The position numbers and the translations under genes are program-made. A model generated the notes under the pieces. That model saw nothing but the letters and a program-made list of their open reading frames with translations. It was not told the origin of the DNA and ran no database searches. Below are positions 7,907 to 14,701 of a stretch of 64,000 nucleotides of DNA, piece by piece. Each line of letters starts with the position of its first letter. Position 1 is the stretch's first letter. Source of the stretch: Chthoniobacter flavus Ellin428 (GTDB taxonomy: Bacteria > Verrucomicrobiota > Verrucomicrobiia > Chthoniobacterales > Chthoniobacteraceae); NCBI RefSeq assembly GCF_000173075.1, contig NZ_ABVL01000012.1, positions 148,452-212,451 on the forward strand. The letters run 5' to 3'.

Positions 7907-8293
7907 GGTTTTTTCATCGATCTGTTTTTCGAGGCGTTCTTTTAGGGTGATTGCCGGGAGGCTGTCCTGACAGACCCTGTCTGAGCTCGGACTTTCTTCG
8001 AACCGCCTGGCGAAGGTCTCGGAAGACCAATTCCATCCAATCCGGATATGTTCCGATTCAAGCTGAACGAGCCAGCGGAGGAAATTGGCCAGGAAGACCT
8101 CGCGGAGTGCGTAGTGCTCAAAGCGCGGGGAGGATCTTCGAATCTGTTCGGCCCGCAGAGGGCTGGACCAAAACGGAAATGCAGTTCCACCCGCGTCCTG
8201 AAACACGAGTTGGCAGGCGCGATCCGTAACCGTGAGCGTGAACACGCTCTGTGCGGAAATTGCCTCTGCGATGAAATCTGCATCGTCGTTCAT
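7901..8293 (-). CDS. DUF2750-like protein (cassette gene)
   Basis: A 130-residue soluble protein. The central pattern (ACQLVFQDAGGTAFPFWSSP, then EVFLANFLRWLVQLESEHIR and IGWNW) matches my recollection of DUF2750, a small family often found in toxin-immunity and integron contexts; function unknown. It starts 18 bp from the R' box of the attC at 8311 and stops inside the R'' box of the next site. Confidence 0.65.
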   Translation of the reverse strand: MNDDADFIAEAISAQSVFTLTVTDRACQLVFQDAGGTAFPFWSSPLRAEQIRRSSPRFEHYALREVFLANFLRWLVQLESEHIRIGWNWSSETFARRFEESPSSDRVCQDSLPAITLKERLEKQIDEKTA

Positions 8294-8310
8294 GGGAGAC
8301 GGGTAGCGAC

Positions 8311-8409
8311 GCCTAACGCCCCAATCCCGTCGTGGCGGGAGACGGACCTATCAACGCGTCGAACGCAGGAGAGAGTTTCCGGCCCGTTCGAACCAACGCA
8401 TGGATAGGC
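8311..8409 (-). repeat. attC-like site, common body type
   Basis: A 99-bp site and the best copy of the shared body. R' GTTAGGC at 8311-8317, inner stem GGCGGG/CCCGCC-like, GGGCCGGAAACTCTC arm, R''-like GCCTATC at 8403-8409. The TGA stop of the next gene lies 8 bp beyond. Confidence 0.75.
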
Positions 8410-8416
8410 GTTGCGG

Positions 8417-8926
8417 TCATTGCTCGTAGAACCAATCCATAAATCGTTCGGCCGTCTTCGGGGTAAGTTCTTGGAGGGCGTTGGCGACGGAAGGAAACCC
8501 CTTGGCAGCGGCGATAGCAGAAAGGCCACAGCACATCAGATTCTCGTCCCATGGTCGAGTGGCGGAAGCGGCCACCAAAGAAGGAAACTGCTGCAAAGAA
8601 TCAAAATACGGCTGTCGGAGGTCGTCCGGTATTGGGAATCCGTCGCGGGCACGGGCGATCTCAATGCAGGTGGGAAGCTGAAAGAAGCTGAAACTGGCGC
8701 GTGTAGGGGCGGTCGCGAGAATGCGGATGATGTGCGGAACAGCCGCAAACGAAGCGGGATAAACATCGTCCTGGTGACAAAGCGAACTCCAAAGCGTAAA
8801 CCACGGCTCGCTGTCGCCACAGGACACCGGAAAGCTTTCAAGTTGCCGAAGCAGCGGAGGGATGTCGTCAGCTGCGCCGTATGCGTGCTCCAACTCAGAC
8901 CACCGTGGACTGTCGAGGGGTATCAT
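8417..8926 (-). CDS. Hypothetical protein, paralogue-like to 12762-13271 (cassette gene)
   Basis: A 169-residue alpha-helical protein opening MIPLDSPRWSELEHAYGAAD. It shares the layout and motifs LxSxxWxEx, LCxQ/H and AxxAxVPHI with the cassette protein at 12762, in the same order and at similar spacing, so the two look like distant members of one family. No signal peptide. Possibly HEAT-like from the helical pattern, but no family is assigned. Confidence 0.65.
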   Translation of the reverse strand: MIPLDSPRWSELEHAYGAADDIPPLLRQLESFPVSCGDSEPWFTLWSSLCHQDDVYPASFAAVPHIIRILATAPTRASFSFFQLPTCIEIARARDGFPIPDDLRQPYFDSLQQFPSLVAASATRPWDENLMCCGLSAIAAAKGFPSVANALQELTPKTAERFMDWFYEQ

Positions 8927-8928
8927 TG

Positions 8929-8965
8929 GCTTACCTTTTTTAGTGTTCGCAGCGCTTGGTCAGTC
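8929..8965 (-). repeat. Short attC-like site
   Basis: R''-like GACTGAC (8959-8965) carries the TGA of the gene at 8960, followed by CAAGCGCTGCGAACAC, the arm also seen at 11971 and 12729. The R'-like end GTAAGCC is degenerate and abuts the start codon at 8926. Confidence 0.5.
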
Positions 8966-9334
8966 GTTGTCGGCTGCATCAAGTGCTCCTATCTCAAATA
9001 TATCGCTGACCGGGAAGCCACAAAGCTTCGCTGCGGCTGCGGTATGGTTTGGGGCGTGAATAGCGAACCGCTGAACACCATCGCGAATCTGTGCGCGAGT
9101 GAATCGCTCGGGAAAGAGAAGTATCGCGACGATGAAGGCCGCATCTGATTGCCAATCCGTCAGGTGGAAAGCGACGTCGTGAGCAATCTCCTTCGGGTGC
9201 TTGGTCAAAAGAGCCTGTCTGATGCTTGCCTGCGCGTCTGGAATTGCGATCGAAAGCTGACTCGCGCGCTCACCGACCAACTCGCGGAAGATAGCTAAAA
9301 CCTGCTCACCTACCGGCATCTTGTTTTTGGCCAT
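8960..9334 (-). CDS. Hypothetical protein (cassette gene)
   Basis: From ATG 9334, a 124-residue helical protein starting MAKNKMPVGEQVLAIFRELV. No signal peptide or recognisable domain. Near the end, VQRFAIHAPNHTAAAAKLCG is a helix-turn segment typical of cytosolic proteins. The frame stays open upstream to 9433 through the attC at 9345 and into the ankyrin gene's region; the shorter start respects the attC boundary. The stop lies inside R''. Confidence 0.6.
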   Translation of the reverse strand: MAKNKMPVGEQVLAIFRELVGERASQLSIAIPDAQASIRQALLTKHPKEIAHDVAFHLTDWQSDAAFIVAILLFPERFTRAQIRDGVQRFAIHAPNHTAAAAKLCGFPVSDIFEIGALDAADND

Positions 9335-9344
9335 GCGATTTTGA

Positions 9345-9377
9345 ATGTGCGTGTTCGCCTGCCGCGCCTTGTCAGGC
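9345..9377 (-). repeat. Short attC-like site
   Basis: R'' GCCTGAC (9371-9377) holds the TGA stop of the ankyrin gene and continues into AAGGCGCGGCAGGCGAAC. No clear R' before the next start codon. Confidence 0.45.
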
Positions 9378-9800
9378 CTTTGTGCGTCGGTCTTCATGAT
9401 AGAGCAAAAACTCCGAGATATCGTGGAATCCACGCCAGCGTGCGTAACATTCTGCGCGAGCTGCGGCGACTCCGGCGTAGATGTCGGGGTTCGCTCCGAA
9501 AGCGATGAGCAGCCGGACGAGGTCGAAGTCTCCGCGCTGTGCGGCGAGACTCAGTGGGGTGTCAACCATGGAGTAGGACTCATGTACATCTGGATCGGCG
9601 CCAGAGTCGAGAAGCTGTTGAGCAATCTCATACTGTCCGTGCCAGGAGGCATAGCTCAGTGCGGTCCAACGCTGGGAATCCTGGGCATCGACGAGCGCGC
9701 CCGAAAGTAAAAGATCGAAAAGCTCGCACAAATCCCCTGCGCACGCCGCTCGCATCAGCGGCGTACGATCGTCTACTGGGTCTGGTTGAAATGCTGGCAT
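9372..9800 (-). CDS. Ankyrin-repeat protein (cassette gene)
   Basis: A 142-residue protein with about four ankyrin repeats. Seen: TPLMRAACAGDLCELFDLLL, TALSYASWHGQYEIAQQLLD with SGADPDV, TPLSLAAQRGDFDLVRLLIA with FGANPDI, and a degenerate last unit. No signal peptide, so cytosolic. Ankyrin proteins mediate protein binding; small ones of this kind are frequent in toxin-immunity arrays. It starts 9 bp from the R' box at 9809 and ends inside R'' of the next site. Confidence 0.85.
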   Translation of the reverse strand: MPAFQPDPVDDRTPLMRAACAGDLCELFDLLLSGALVDAQDSQRWTALSYASWHGQYEIAQQLLDSGADPDVHESYSMVDTPLSLAAQRGDFDLVRLLIAFGANPDIYAGVAAARAECYARWRGFHDISEFLLYHEDRRTKA

Positions 9801-9808
9801 TGCTAGAG

Positions 9809-9846
9809 GCCTAACGGGTAGTAGGCTTCCATTTGGAAGCCATCAC
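9809..9846 (-). repeat. attC-like site with GGCTTCC hairpin
   Basis: R' GTTAGGC at 9809-9815, next to CCTACTACCC and a perfect hairpin GGCTTCC-AAAT-GGAAGCC. The same approximately 40-bp block recurs at 13283-13325 beside the array's first cassette. Confidence 0.6.
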
Positions 9847-10317
9847 TGGAGAATTTCCTTCCGGAGCCGACGCCCAGTCCCATGGAGCAATTGAAGCTGC
9901 AAGGACGAAAGCGGCATGGGGTCGCTTTGATTCTGAATGGGAAGTCATGTAACTTTCGAGTACCTGCGTTGATTTCTTTGGGGCTCCCCTTTTGGCGATC
10001 ACCAGCGCCGTGTCTCCCGCCCTATTTTTCAAGAAAGGATCTGCTCCATGGGCCAACAAATATTCGACCACGTCGACATGATCCATGACCACAGCCATCA
10101 TTAGCGGCGTATTTCCCGCTTCGTCCGTCGCATTCGGATTTTCATTGGCTTCTATGTACTGTTTCACGGCGTCCATATTGCCATTGAGCGCATGCGCCAA
10201 AATGGGTGGCTTGATCGCCAAACGGGAATGATCCTCGAAGCCCTGCAAAAAAAGACAGCCGGTAGTCGATACGAGCACGACAACTGCACCAATCATAGGC
10301 AGGATGGTCGTCTTCAT
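9811..10317 (-). CDS. Ankyrin-repeat lipoprotein (cassette gene)
   Basis: A 168-residue lipoprotein-like precursor. An N-terminal hydrophobic segment ends in the lipobox LVSTTGC (Cys about residue 21), so it is probably membrane-anchored. Two to three ankyrin repeats follow: PILAHALNGNMDAVKQYIEA, TPLMMAVVMDHVDVVEYLLA with HGADPFL, and TALVIAKRGA. The last 40 residues are not ankyrin-like. The frame reads through the attC-like hairpin and stops at the TAG in its R' box, which suggests that the native stop was lost. Confidence 0.8.
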   Translation of the reverse strand: MKTTILPMIGAVVVLVSTTGCLFLQGFEDHSRLAIKPPILAHALNGNMDAVKQYIEANENPNATDEAGNTPLMMAVVMDHVDVVEYLLAHGADPFLKNRAGDTALVIAKRGAPKKSTQVLESYMTSHSESKRPHAAFVLAASIAPWDWASAPEGNSPVMASKWKPTTR

Positions 10318-10409
10318 CGATGTGGTCCAGGGTGGAATGGGCTACCGTCAAACAGCAACATGTTTTCGTAGGAGAAGCCTTTGTAATCAATTGTGTAATG
10401 GCGGGAGAT

Positions 10410-10730
10410 TCATCTATCGGGATTCCGTGGGGCAATGTGGCTGTCGATAGGCCAAACCATGAAACGCCGCCAACGAGGCAACTGTGCGATCCGCCGCCTG
10501 CGCTCCTCGGAAAGTGTGAACAACAAAACGAAGCCGAGGACGATAGCAAAGCCCCCGAACATGTAGAAATACTTCGACAGGGTGGCTGCAAACTCAGCGG
10601 TGGAAACCCATTTGCCTCCGTTGAGAATCGTGTCTTCATGTAGGAACCAGAGCGCGCGATACCTGACGAGCGTGGCAAAAACAAGTGCTGCAATGCCCCC
10701 AAGGAGAGAGCTGAAAGGTGTACTACCCAT
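10410..10730 (-). CDS. Small membrane protein (cassette gene)
   Basis: From ATG 10730, 106 residues with two hydrophobic stretches (SLLGGIAALVFATLV and YMFGGFAIVLGFVLLFTL) and a basic C-terminal tail (EERRRRIAQLPRWRRF), so likely a two-pass inner-membrane protein. No attC-like site is visible between its stop and the lipoprotein start at 10317 (92 bp), so the two may share one cassette. Family unknown. Confidence 0.55.
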   Translation of the reverse strand: MGSTPFSSLLGGIAALVFATLVRYRALWFLHEDTILNGGKWVSTAEFAATLSKYFYMFGGFAIVLGFVLLFTLSEERRRRIAQLPRWRRFMVWPIDSHIAPRNPDR

Positions 10731-10789
10731 AAAGCGTTTTGAGTGAAAGGACTGGTTATCTCTCGTTCCGCGGGAGACGCGTGAAAGCA

Positions 10790-10915
10790 CATGACGCCCC
10801 CAAGCTCAGCGACCGCGGAGGTTGGCGCGAAGGGTGCGGGATAGTGGATGATAAGGTGGAGGTTGGAAGCAGCAGGGGTGACAGCCGGAGCGGTTCGCAG
10901 CAGCGTTCGGATGGC
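10790..10915 (-). repeat. Degenerate attC-like site
   Basis: R''-like GCCATCC with arm GAACGCTGCTGCGAAC (10895-10915) follows the DUF7660-like stop. The presumed R' end (GGGGGCGTCATG) near 10790 is degenerate. Total about 126 bp. Confidence 0.45.
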
Positions 10916-10924
10916 GTCGCGGGC

Positions 10925-11239
10925 CTACTCATAAATCTTTCCGAGGTGGAGAAACACGGCGAAATCGTGCCAAGATAACGGAGCGCGACGCGAAGGGGTG
11001 TCACGATGCGGGTAATCCGGGTGCTGGAAATAGCAAGAGGCTGCGCCGAGGAAAGCCGAGATGGAGGTGTTCTGCCAGTTGCCGGCACCGCCCCGTTGAT
11101 GGCGTCTCGGATCGGCTCGTTCGGTCTCCTCTGCGCGTTCGCGGTCGATGATGAGTGCGGCAAGAAATGCGAGGAAGCTATCTCGGTCTGCGACGGCATC
11201 GAGCAGTTCTTCAGGTGTTTTCGTGGAATCTTCGTTCAC
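10925..11239 (-). CDS. DUF7660-like protein (cassette gene)
   Basis: A 104-residue acidic protein. The N-terminal KTPEELLDAVADRDSFLAFL with LIIDRE, a central W-x-N-x-S-I-x-x-FL element and the ending WHDFAVFLHLGKIYE fit the small DUF7660-type family as I remember it. The family is of unknown function and often neighbours SMI1/KNR4 genes. It starts 17 bp downstream of the R' box at 11257. Confidence 0.7.
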   Translation of the reverse strand: MNEDSTKTPEELLDAVADRDSFLAFLAALIIDRERAEETERADPRRHQRGGAGNWQNTSISAFLGAASCYFQHPDYPHRDTPSRRAPLSWHDFAVFLHLGKIYE

Positions 11240-11256
11240 GGGGGATGGATAGCGAT

Positions 11257-11299
11257 GCCTAACGCCCCAGAGCAGTTCGCCGCACCTCTTGGGTTAGAC
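11257..11299 (-). repeat. Canonical, very short attC site
   Basis: A 43-bp site with all four boxes in order on the minus strand: R'' GTCTAAC, L'' CCAAGAG, L' CTCTGGG, R' GTTAGGC. The boxes pair as an imperfect hairpin. The TAA stop of the upstream gene is inside R''. This is the clearest attC of the array, though shorter than most described. Confidence 0.8.
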
Positions 11300-11788
11300 G
11301 TTGCGGGATTTGTAGAGTGCCCGTTCGGCATTCGTTAAGAGTTTGTCGAGAATGGGATGCTTCTGTGACCAATACTTTGCGGCGTAAATAGGGGCCATCG
11401 AAGGCTTGCCGGTTTCATACTCAAGTTGAAGCGTCGAGGCTCCGCATTTTAGTGTGGCCGTCGCTGTGGGGATGGCGCCGAGTTCAGTGTTGCTGCCGGG
11501 GCCGTAGCCTTTGAAATTTCCGAACTGCGACTCGACGCCTCGCTTCGGATCGAGAGTGGCAATAGTCCCTGCGTGTTTGCTAACGATACGTCGTGTAGTA
11601 AACGCATACCAACTGGTATCAGAAAAGAAAGCACACACCAAAACCAGCTCACCGGGCAAAAGCGCCAGGTGACAGAGAACCTCCGGGCGGAGTGCTCCGA
11701 TACTCGTCGAACGCCAGTCTTCTGGGTCCATGGAGTGGCGGCGAATCATCGCAACCGCGATGTCTTGAATTTTCTCGTCTTCGGTCAC
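11294..11788 (-). CDS. Hypothetical protein (cassette gene)
   Basis: A 164-residue soluble protein with a probable GTG start at 11788, 18 nt from the preceding R' box. Features: a short helical N-terminus (KIQDIAVAMIRRHSMDPEDW), then a beta-rich PH-like region (SWYAFTTRRIVSKHAGTIAT, CGASTLQLEYETGKPS) and a helical end. The pattern of a Tyr/Phe-rich strand before a Thr-Arg-Arg turn is seen in bacterial PH-like proteins, but the assignment is tentative. Confidence 0.6.
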   Translation of the reverse strand: MTEDEKIQDIAVAMIRRHSMDPEDWRSTSIGALRPEVLCHLALLPGELVLVCAFFSDTSWYAFTTRRIVSKHAGTIATLDPKRGVESQFGNFKGYGPGSNTELGAIPTATATLKCGASTLQLEYETGKPSMAPIYAAKYWSQKHPILDKLLTNAERALYKSRNV

Positions 11789-11805
11789 AGGAAACGTGGA
11801 TCAAT

Positions 11806-11977
11806 GCCTAACGCCTCCAATCCTGCCGTAGCGGGAGACGGCGGACGGACGGTCGAGGAGGCGGAGGGGTATAATGAAGGGCTGGTAATGGGCGAGTCAT
11901 GACTGCTGCGCAGTAGGTTCCCAGGGGAGCAGCAGGCACGACCGCCCGGAGCAGTTCGCTGAAACGCTTGGTCAGGC
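11806..11977 (-). repeat. Long attC-like site
   Basis: R' GTTAGGC at 11806-11812 with a CCCGC-TACGGCAGG-like hairpin. R'' GCCTGAC (11971-11977) contains the TGA stop of the gene at 11972, followed by CAAGCGTTTCAGCGAACTG. The 172-bp length suggests internal expansion. Confidence 0.6.
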
Positions 11978-12409
11978 GTCATTGGTTGGGACTTGGAGTA
12001 AGAGTGAAGCAGCTTCGCCTTCAGTGTCGACATCGCCAAAAGCGATTGCCTGCTGCCGCGCTGCAATCAAAAGGGGTTCAGCGTGTAACCAGTCGCCTGC
12101 TTCTGCGTGGTGCTGCCCGATGGCGAGTAGGACGGTGTGCGTAGGTTCGGAGTTGTGCTGCGCCAGTGCTAGGGAACGCTCGTAGCAGGCTAACCGTTCG
12201 ATAGAATCGTCAGTCACATCGGCGAGCGCCTCCCACATGAAGCCTGAACCGCGACCGGCGGCAGTCTGCTGCTCGCAGAACTCTCGAAGCTGCCCATAGT
12301 GCGAGGCTGAAAGAACGTCATCGCCTGCCTGACTGGCATTGACGATGGCAAGCACGCCTTCGTGAACTCGCTCGTAGATGTCGGCGGGAATCTTGTAGAA
12401 GCTTTTCAT
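11972..12409 (-). CDS. Helical TPR-like hypothetical protein (cassette gene)
   Basis: A 145-residue protein. The C-terminal two thirds show helix pairs of TPR type: SIERLACYERSLALAQHNSE, HTVLLAIGQHHAEAGDWLHA and EPLLIAARQQAIAFGDVDTE. N-terminus MKSFYKIPADIYERVHEGVL. No signal peptide. The final DA and TGA stop come from the R'' box. Function unknown. Confidence 0.6.
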   Translation of the reverse strand: MKSFYKIPADIYERVHEGVLAIVNASQAGDDVLSASHYGQLREFCEQQTAAGRGSGFMWEALADVTDDSIERLACYERSLALAQHNSEPTHTVLLAIGQHHAEAGDWLHAEPLLIAARQQAIAFGDVDTEGEAASLLLQVPTNDA

Positions 12410-12469
12410 GGACTCGATTTTAAAGTCGCGTGCGGTGCCACGCGCGGGCAGGCGCGATTACTTGGGACT

Positions 12470-12697
12470 TCATTGGGTCGAGGACTCTTTGCGCTCGATC
12501 GAAATGAACCAGCTGCCGATACCTGCTGCGGCCGCGAACCTACCGCCCCAACTACTGAACTGAAATGTGAGAAGGTCGAACTGCTCACCTCGCTCGCGAC
12601 GGAAGTGTGGGAATGAACCACGAAAGCGCATGTTACGAAACGTCGGTACGACAATCTCTTTGATTGCTGAAATCATATTGTCGCGCGATTCGCTCAT
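12470..12697 (-). CDS. Truncated DUF4304-like protein (cassette gene)
   Basis: A 75-residue ORF. MISAIKEIVVPTFRNMRFRG, then GSFPHFRR and DLLTFQF, is the N-terminal signature of DUF4304 (usual length around 130-150). A TGA at 12470 ends it early, and no DUF4304-like C-terminus is obvious in the other frames up to the next start at 12409. Probably a decayed cassette gene. DUF4304 proteins frequently occur in immunity-type gene clusters. Confidence 0.6.
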   Translation of the reverse strand: MSESRDNMISAIKEIVVPTFRNMRFRGSFPHFRRERGEQFDLLTFQFSSWGGRFAAAAGIGSWFISIERKESSTQ

Positions 12698-12698
12698 T

Positions 12699-12737
12699 CG
12701 ATTACAGGAGCCGTTCCCTGCAGCGCTTGGACAGATG
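12699..12737 (-). repeat. Short attC-like site
   Basis: The arm GTCCAAGCGCTGCAGG (R''/L'' side near 12737) and a degenerate R' GTAATCG (12699-12705) directly before the start codon at 12697. Confidence 0.4.
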
Positions 12738-12761
12738 ATCGGTCGAATGGGGAAGGCGCGC

Positions 12762-13271
12762 TCATATGTAACCGACCGAATCGGGAAACTCGTCGGTTGA
12801 ACTGTCGAGGCTGAACAGGAAACGACCTAAGCCGGGATGCTCGCACAGAGCGGCGCAAGCCGAAAGAAGATAACGGAAATCGATGGGGGCCAGGGAGCGT
12901 GCAAGACACGCGCAGGACCACGGGCGAATGGAAACGATGGCTGCCTCGTAAGTGGCGACAAGCTCCGGCGAGATTGACACAATAGGGCTGCGCCGCCACG
13001 CCATGTGAACCTGACCAAGATCGATGGCGTAATAATGCTGGAGAGCGGGTGCCGTAGTGGAAAGTAGTCCACAGATGTGTGGGACGATGGCGATAGCTGA
13101 ATCCTGGATGGTGTGTTGGCAAAGAAACTGGTCCCGGAGCCAACCCCACTCACCCTCCTCGTCCGACGTTCCTATGGCAGCCTGCCACGAGCGGAGATCG
13201 GCAGGCAACTCTTCGGCATTGCCGGTGAAGCTGCCGAACTCTTTCCACTGAAGGCTGCTTAATGCGAGCAT
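12762..13271 (-). CDS. Hypothetical protein, first cassette of the array
   Basis: A 169-residue protein beginning MLALSSLQWKEFGSFTGNAE, with the LCQHTIQDSAIAIVPHI motif also found (LCHQDDVYPASFAAVPHI) in the equal-length protein at 8417. Mostly helical, no signal peptide. It starts 12 bp from the GTTAGAC box at 13283, the array end nearest the putative integrase remnant. This is the position of the most recently captured cassette in a working integron. Confidence 0.65.
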   Translation of the reverse strand: MLALSSLQWKEFGSFTGNAEELPADLRSWQAAIGTSDEEGEWGWLRDQFLCQHTIQDSAIAIVPHICGLLSTTAPALQHYYAIDLGQVHMAWRRSPIVSISPELVATYEAAIVSIRPWSCACLARSLAPIDFRYLLSACAALCEHPGLGRFLFSLDSSTDEFPDSVGYI

Positions 13272-13282
13272 AGGGCGAAGGC

Positions 13283-13326
13283 GTCTAACGGATAGTAGGC
13301 TTCCATTTTGGAGCCATCAAATTTAG
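13283..13326 (-). other. att site at the proximal end of the cassette array
   Basis: A GTTAGAC box (13283-13289, fits GTTRRRY) next to CTACTATCC and a near-perfect hairpin GGCTCC-AAAA-TGGAAGCC. By position it could be attI or a proximal attC. The strong similarity to 9809-9846, and the hairpin, favour attC or a duplicated attI/attC hybrid. Confidence 0.45.
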
Positions 13327-13417
13327 GGCTTCAGATTGGAAGCGTTGGTGGGCGAATTGCGTTGGCGACGTCTCCCCATGGCGGGCACTCCTGCGGGAAT
13401 TACGCACCTCCTTCGTC

Positions 13418-13500
13418 ATGCGTAAATTGGTCCCTCTCAATCTGCCTCCGAGCAAGCCCAAACTGCTCGACGAGCAGTGCGGGGGGCTTGCGACGCTGCG
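13418..13500 (+). pseudogene. Possible integron integrase remnant (N-terminus only)
   Basis: A plus-strand ATG opens MRKLVPLNLPPSKPKLLDEQ. A proline-rich start followed by PKLLD is how many integron-type tyrosine recombinases begin (KLLDxVRxxIRxxHYSxRTE). After about 27 codons it runs into the 3' end of the LpxH-like gene, so the catalytic domain is absent. It is divergent from the cassettes and at the correct end of the array. The identification rests on a few residues and on position only. Confidence 0.3.
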
Positions 13501-14325
13501 TTACAGCGAGGCTGGAGCGGGGAGGGGCGCGGTCGGTGTGGCCGGCTCGTCGTCGTCGTGATGGTCCAAATGGGTCGGTGGGCGGCCGGTGGCGTCGACG
13601 GCGAAATTGGTGACGAGCTCGATGTGGCCGTTGAAGTCCTCGACGAGCGCGGAGAGGCTTTCCACCCAGTCGCCGCTGTTGTAGTAAGTCGTCGACTCGA
13701 TGGTGCGGATGACCGGTGAGTGGATGTGGCCACAGACCACGCCTTCCACTTTATCGGCCTGCGCGTATTGGACGATGGCGTTCTCAAAGGCGCCGATGAA
13801 GCTGACGGCGTTTTTCACGCTCTTCTTCACGTAGGCGCTGAGCGACCAGTAGCCGAGGCCGAAGAGGCGGCGGAAGGTGTTGACCGGCGCGTTGAGCTTC
13901 AGGAGGAGCTGGTAGCCGACGTCCCCGACGAAGGCGAGCCACTTGATGTTTTGCACCACGGTGTCGAGCTCGTGCCCGTGAATCACGAGGAGGCGGCGGC
14001 CGTCTGCGGTGGTGTGAATATCCCGGGGCATGATCTCCACGGCGCCGAAATGGCCGAAGAAATGGGCGACGAATTCATCGTGATTCCCAGGAATGTAGAT
14101 GACGTGGGTGCCTTTGCGGCCGGCGCGCAAAATTTTTTGGATGACGTCGTTGTGGGCCTGCGGCCAGTAAATGCCTCGGCGAAGCTGCCATACGTCGATG
14201 AAATCACCGACGATATAGAGTTTCTCGAATTCGTACTCACGGAGGAACTGCAGCAGGGCATCAGCCTTGCTGCCTTTACTGCCGAGATGAATATCGGAGA
14301 TCCAGCCGGTGCGAAAACGCTTCAT
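13501..14325 (-). CDS. LpxH-like metallophosphoesterase (UDP-2,3-diacylglucosamine hydrolase family)
   Basis: A 274-residue calcineurin-like phosphoesterase. Metal-binding motifs in order: WISDIHLGSKG (DxH), YIVGDFIDVW (GDxxD), YIPGNHDEF (GNHD), LLVIHGHELD and VVCGHIHSPV (GHxH). The layout matches LpxH-type enzymes of lipid A synthesis, consistent with a Gram-negative envelope, but YkuE/other subfamily functions are possible. I start at ATG 14325 rather than the upstream frame opening at 14361. The acidic-proline C-terminal tail (HHDDDEPATPTAP) is not part of the fold. Confidence 0.85.
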   Translation of the reverse strand: MKRFRTGWISDIHLGSKGSKADALLQFLREYEFEKLYIVGDFIDVWQLRRGIYWPQAHNDVIQKILRAGRKGTHVIYIPGNHDEFVAHFFGHFGAVEIMPRDIHTTADGRRLLVIHGHELDTVVQNIKWLAFVGDVGYQLLLKLNAPVNTFRRLFGLGYWSLSAYVKKSVKNAVSFIGAFENAIVQYAQADKVEGVVCGHIHSPVIRTIESTTYYNSGDWVESLSALVEDFNGHIELVTNFAVDATGRPPTHLDHHDDDEPATPTAPLPAPASL

Positions 14326-14452
14326 GGCGACAGTTTTGCCGTGCGGCGGGGGGAAAGGCAAATCCGGCCCCTTCTGGAAAGGGTGAATTCACCCATTTGT
14401 CACAAAACTGCCACCGGAAGTGGCTACGGTTCCTGCTCTTACTACTGACGTT

Positions 14453-14617
14453 ATGACCAGCCACGTATGGGACTACGCATTGGGCACCGCGCTTCGCCGG
14501 CAGGCAGAAGGGCGGCAGCCGCGACGTAAAACGGTGACGCAGATCCTGCGGGCAGCGTATCGGAAGCACGTACACGACCAGGATACGAAAAGGGCGATCA
14601 AACGTTGCTTGCGCTGA
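14453..14617 (+). CDS. Small basic hypothetical ORF
   Basis: A 54-residue Arg/Lys-rich ORF (MTSHVWDYALGTALRRQAEG and onward). It lies between divergent genes and has no recognised domain. Coding status is uncertain. Confidence 0.2.
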   Translation: MTSHVWDYALGTALRRQAEGRQPRRKTVTQILRAAYRKHVHDQDTKRAIKRCLR

Positions 14618-14701
14618 GGAAAGGCGCATCTTCTCAAGAAGTTCACAATCGTCGCCTTGACGCCGCGCGTGCGGCGCTTCATGCGTTGACGGTATTCGCC
14701 C

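Noticed and set aside
10790..10792. 216-residue frame starting inside the attC before the membrane-protein cassette
   Set aside because: Its sequence overlaps two better-supported genes in other frames and has no domain; the ATG belongs to the degenerate R' end.
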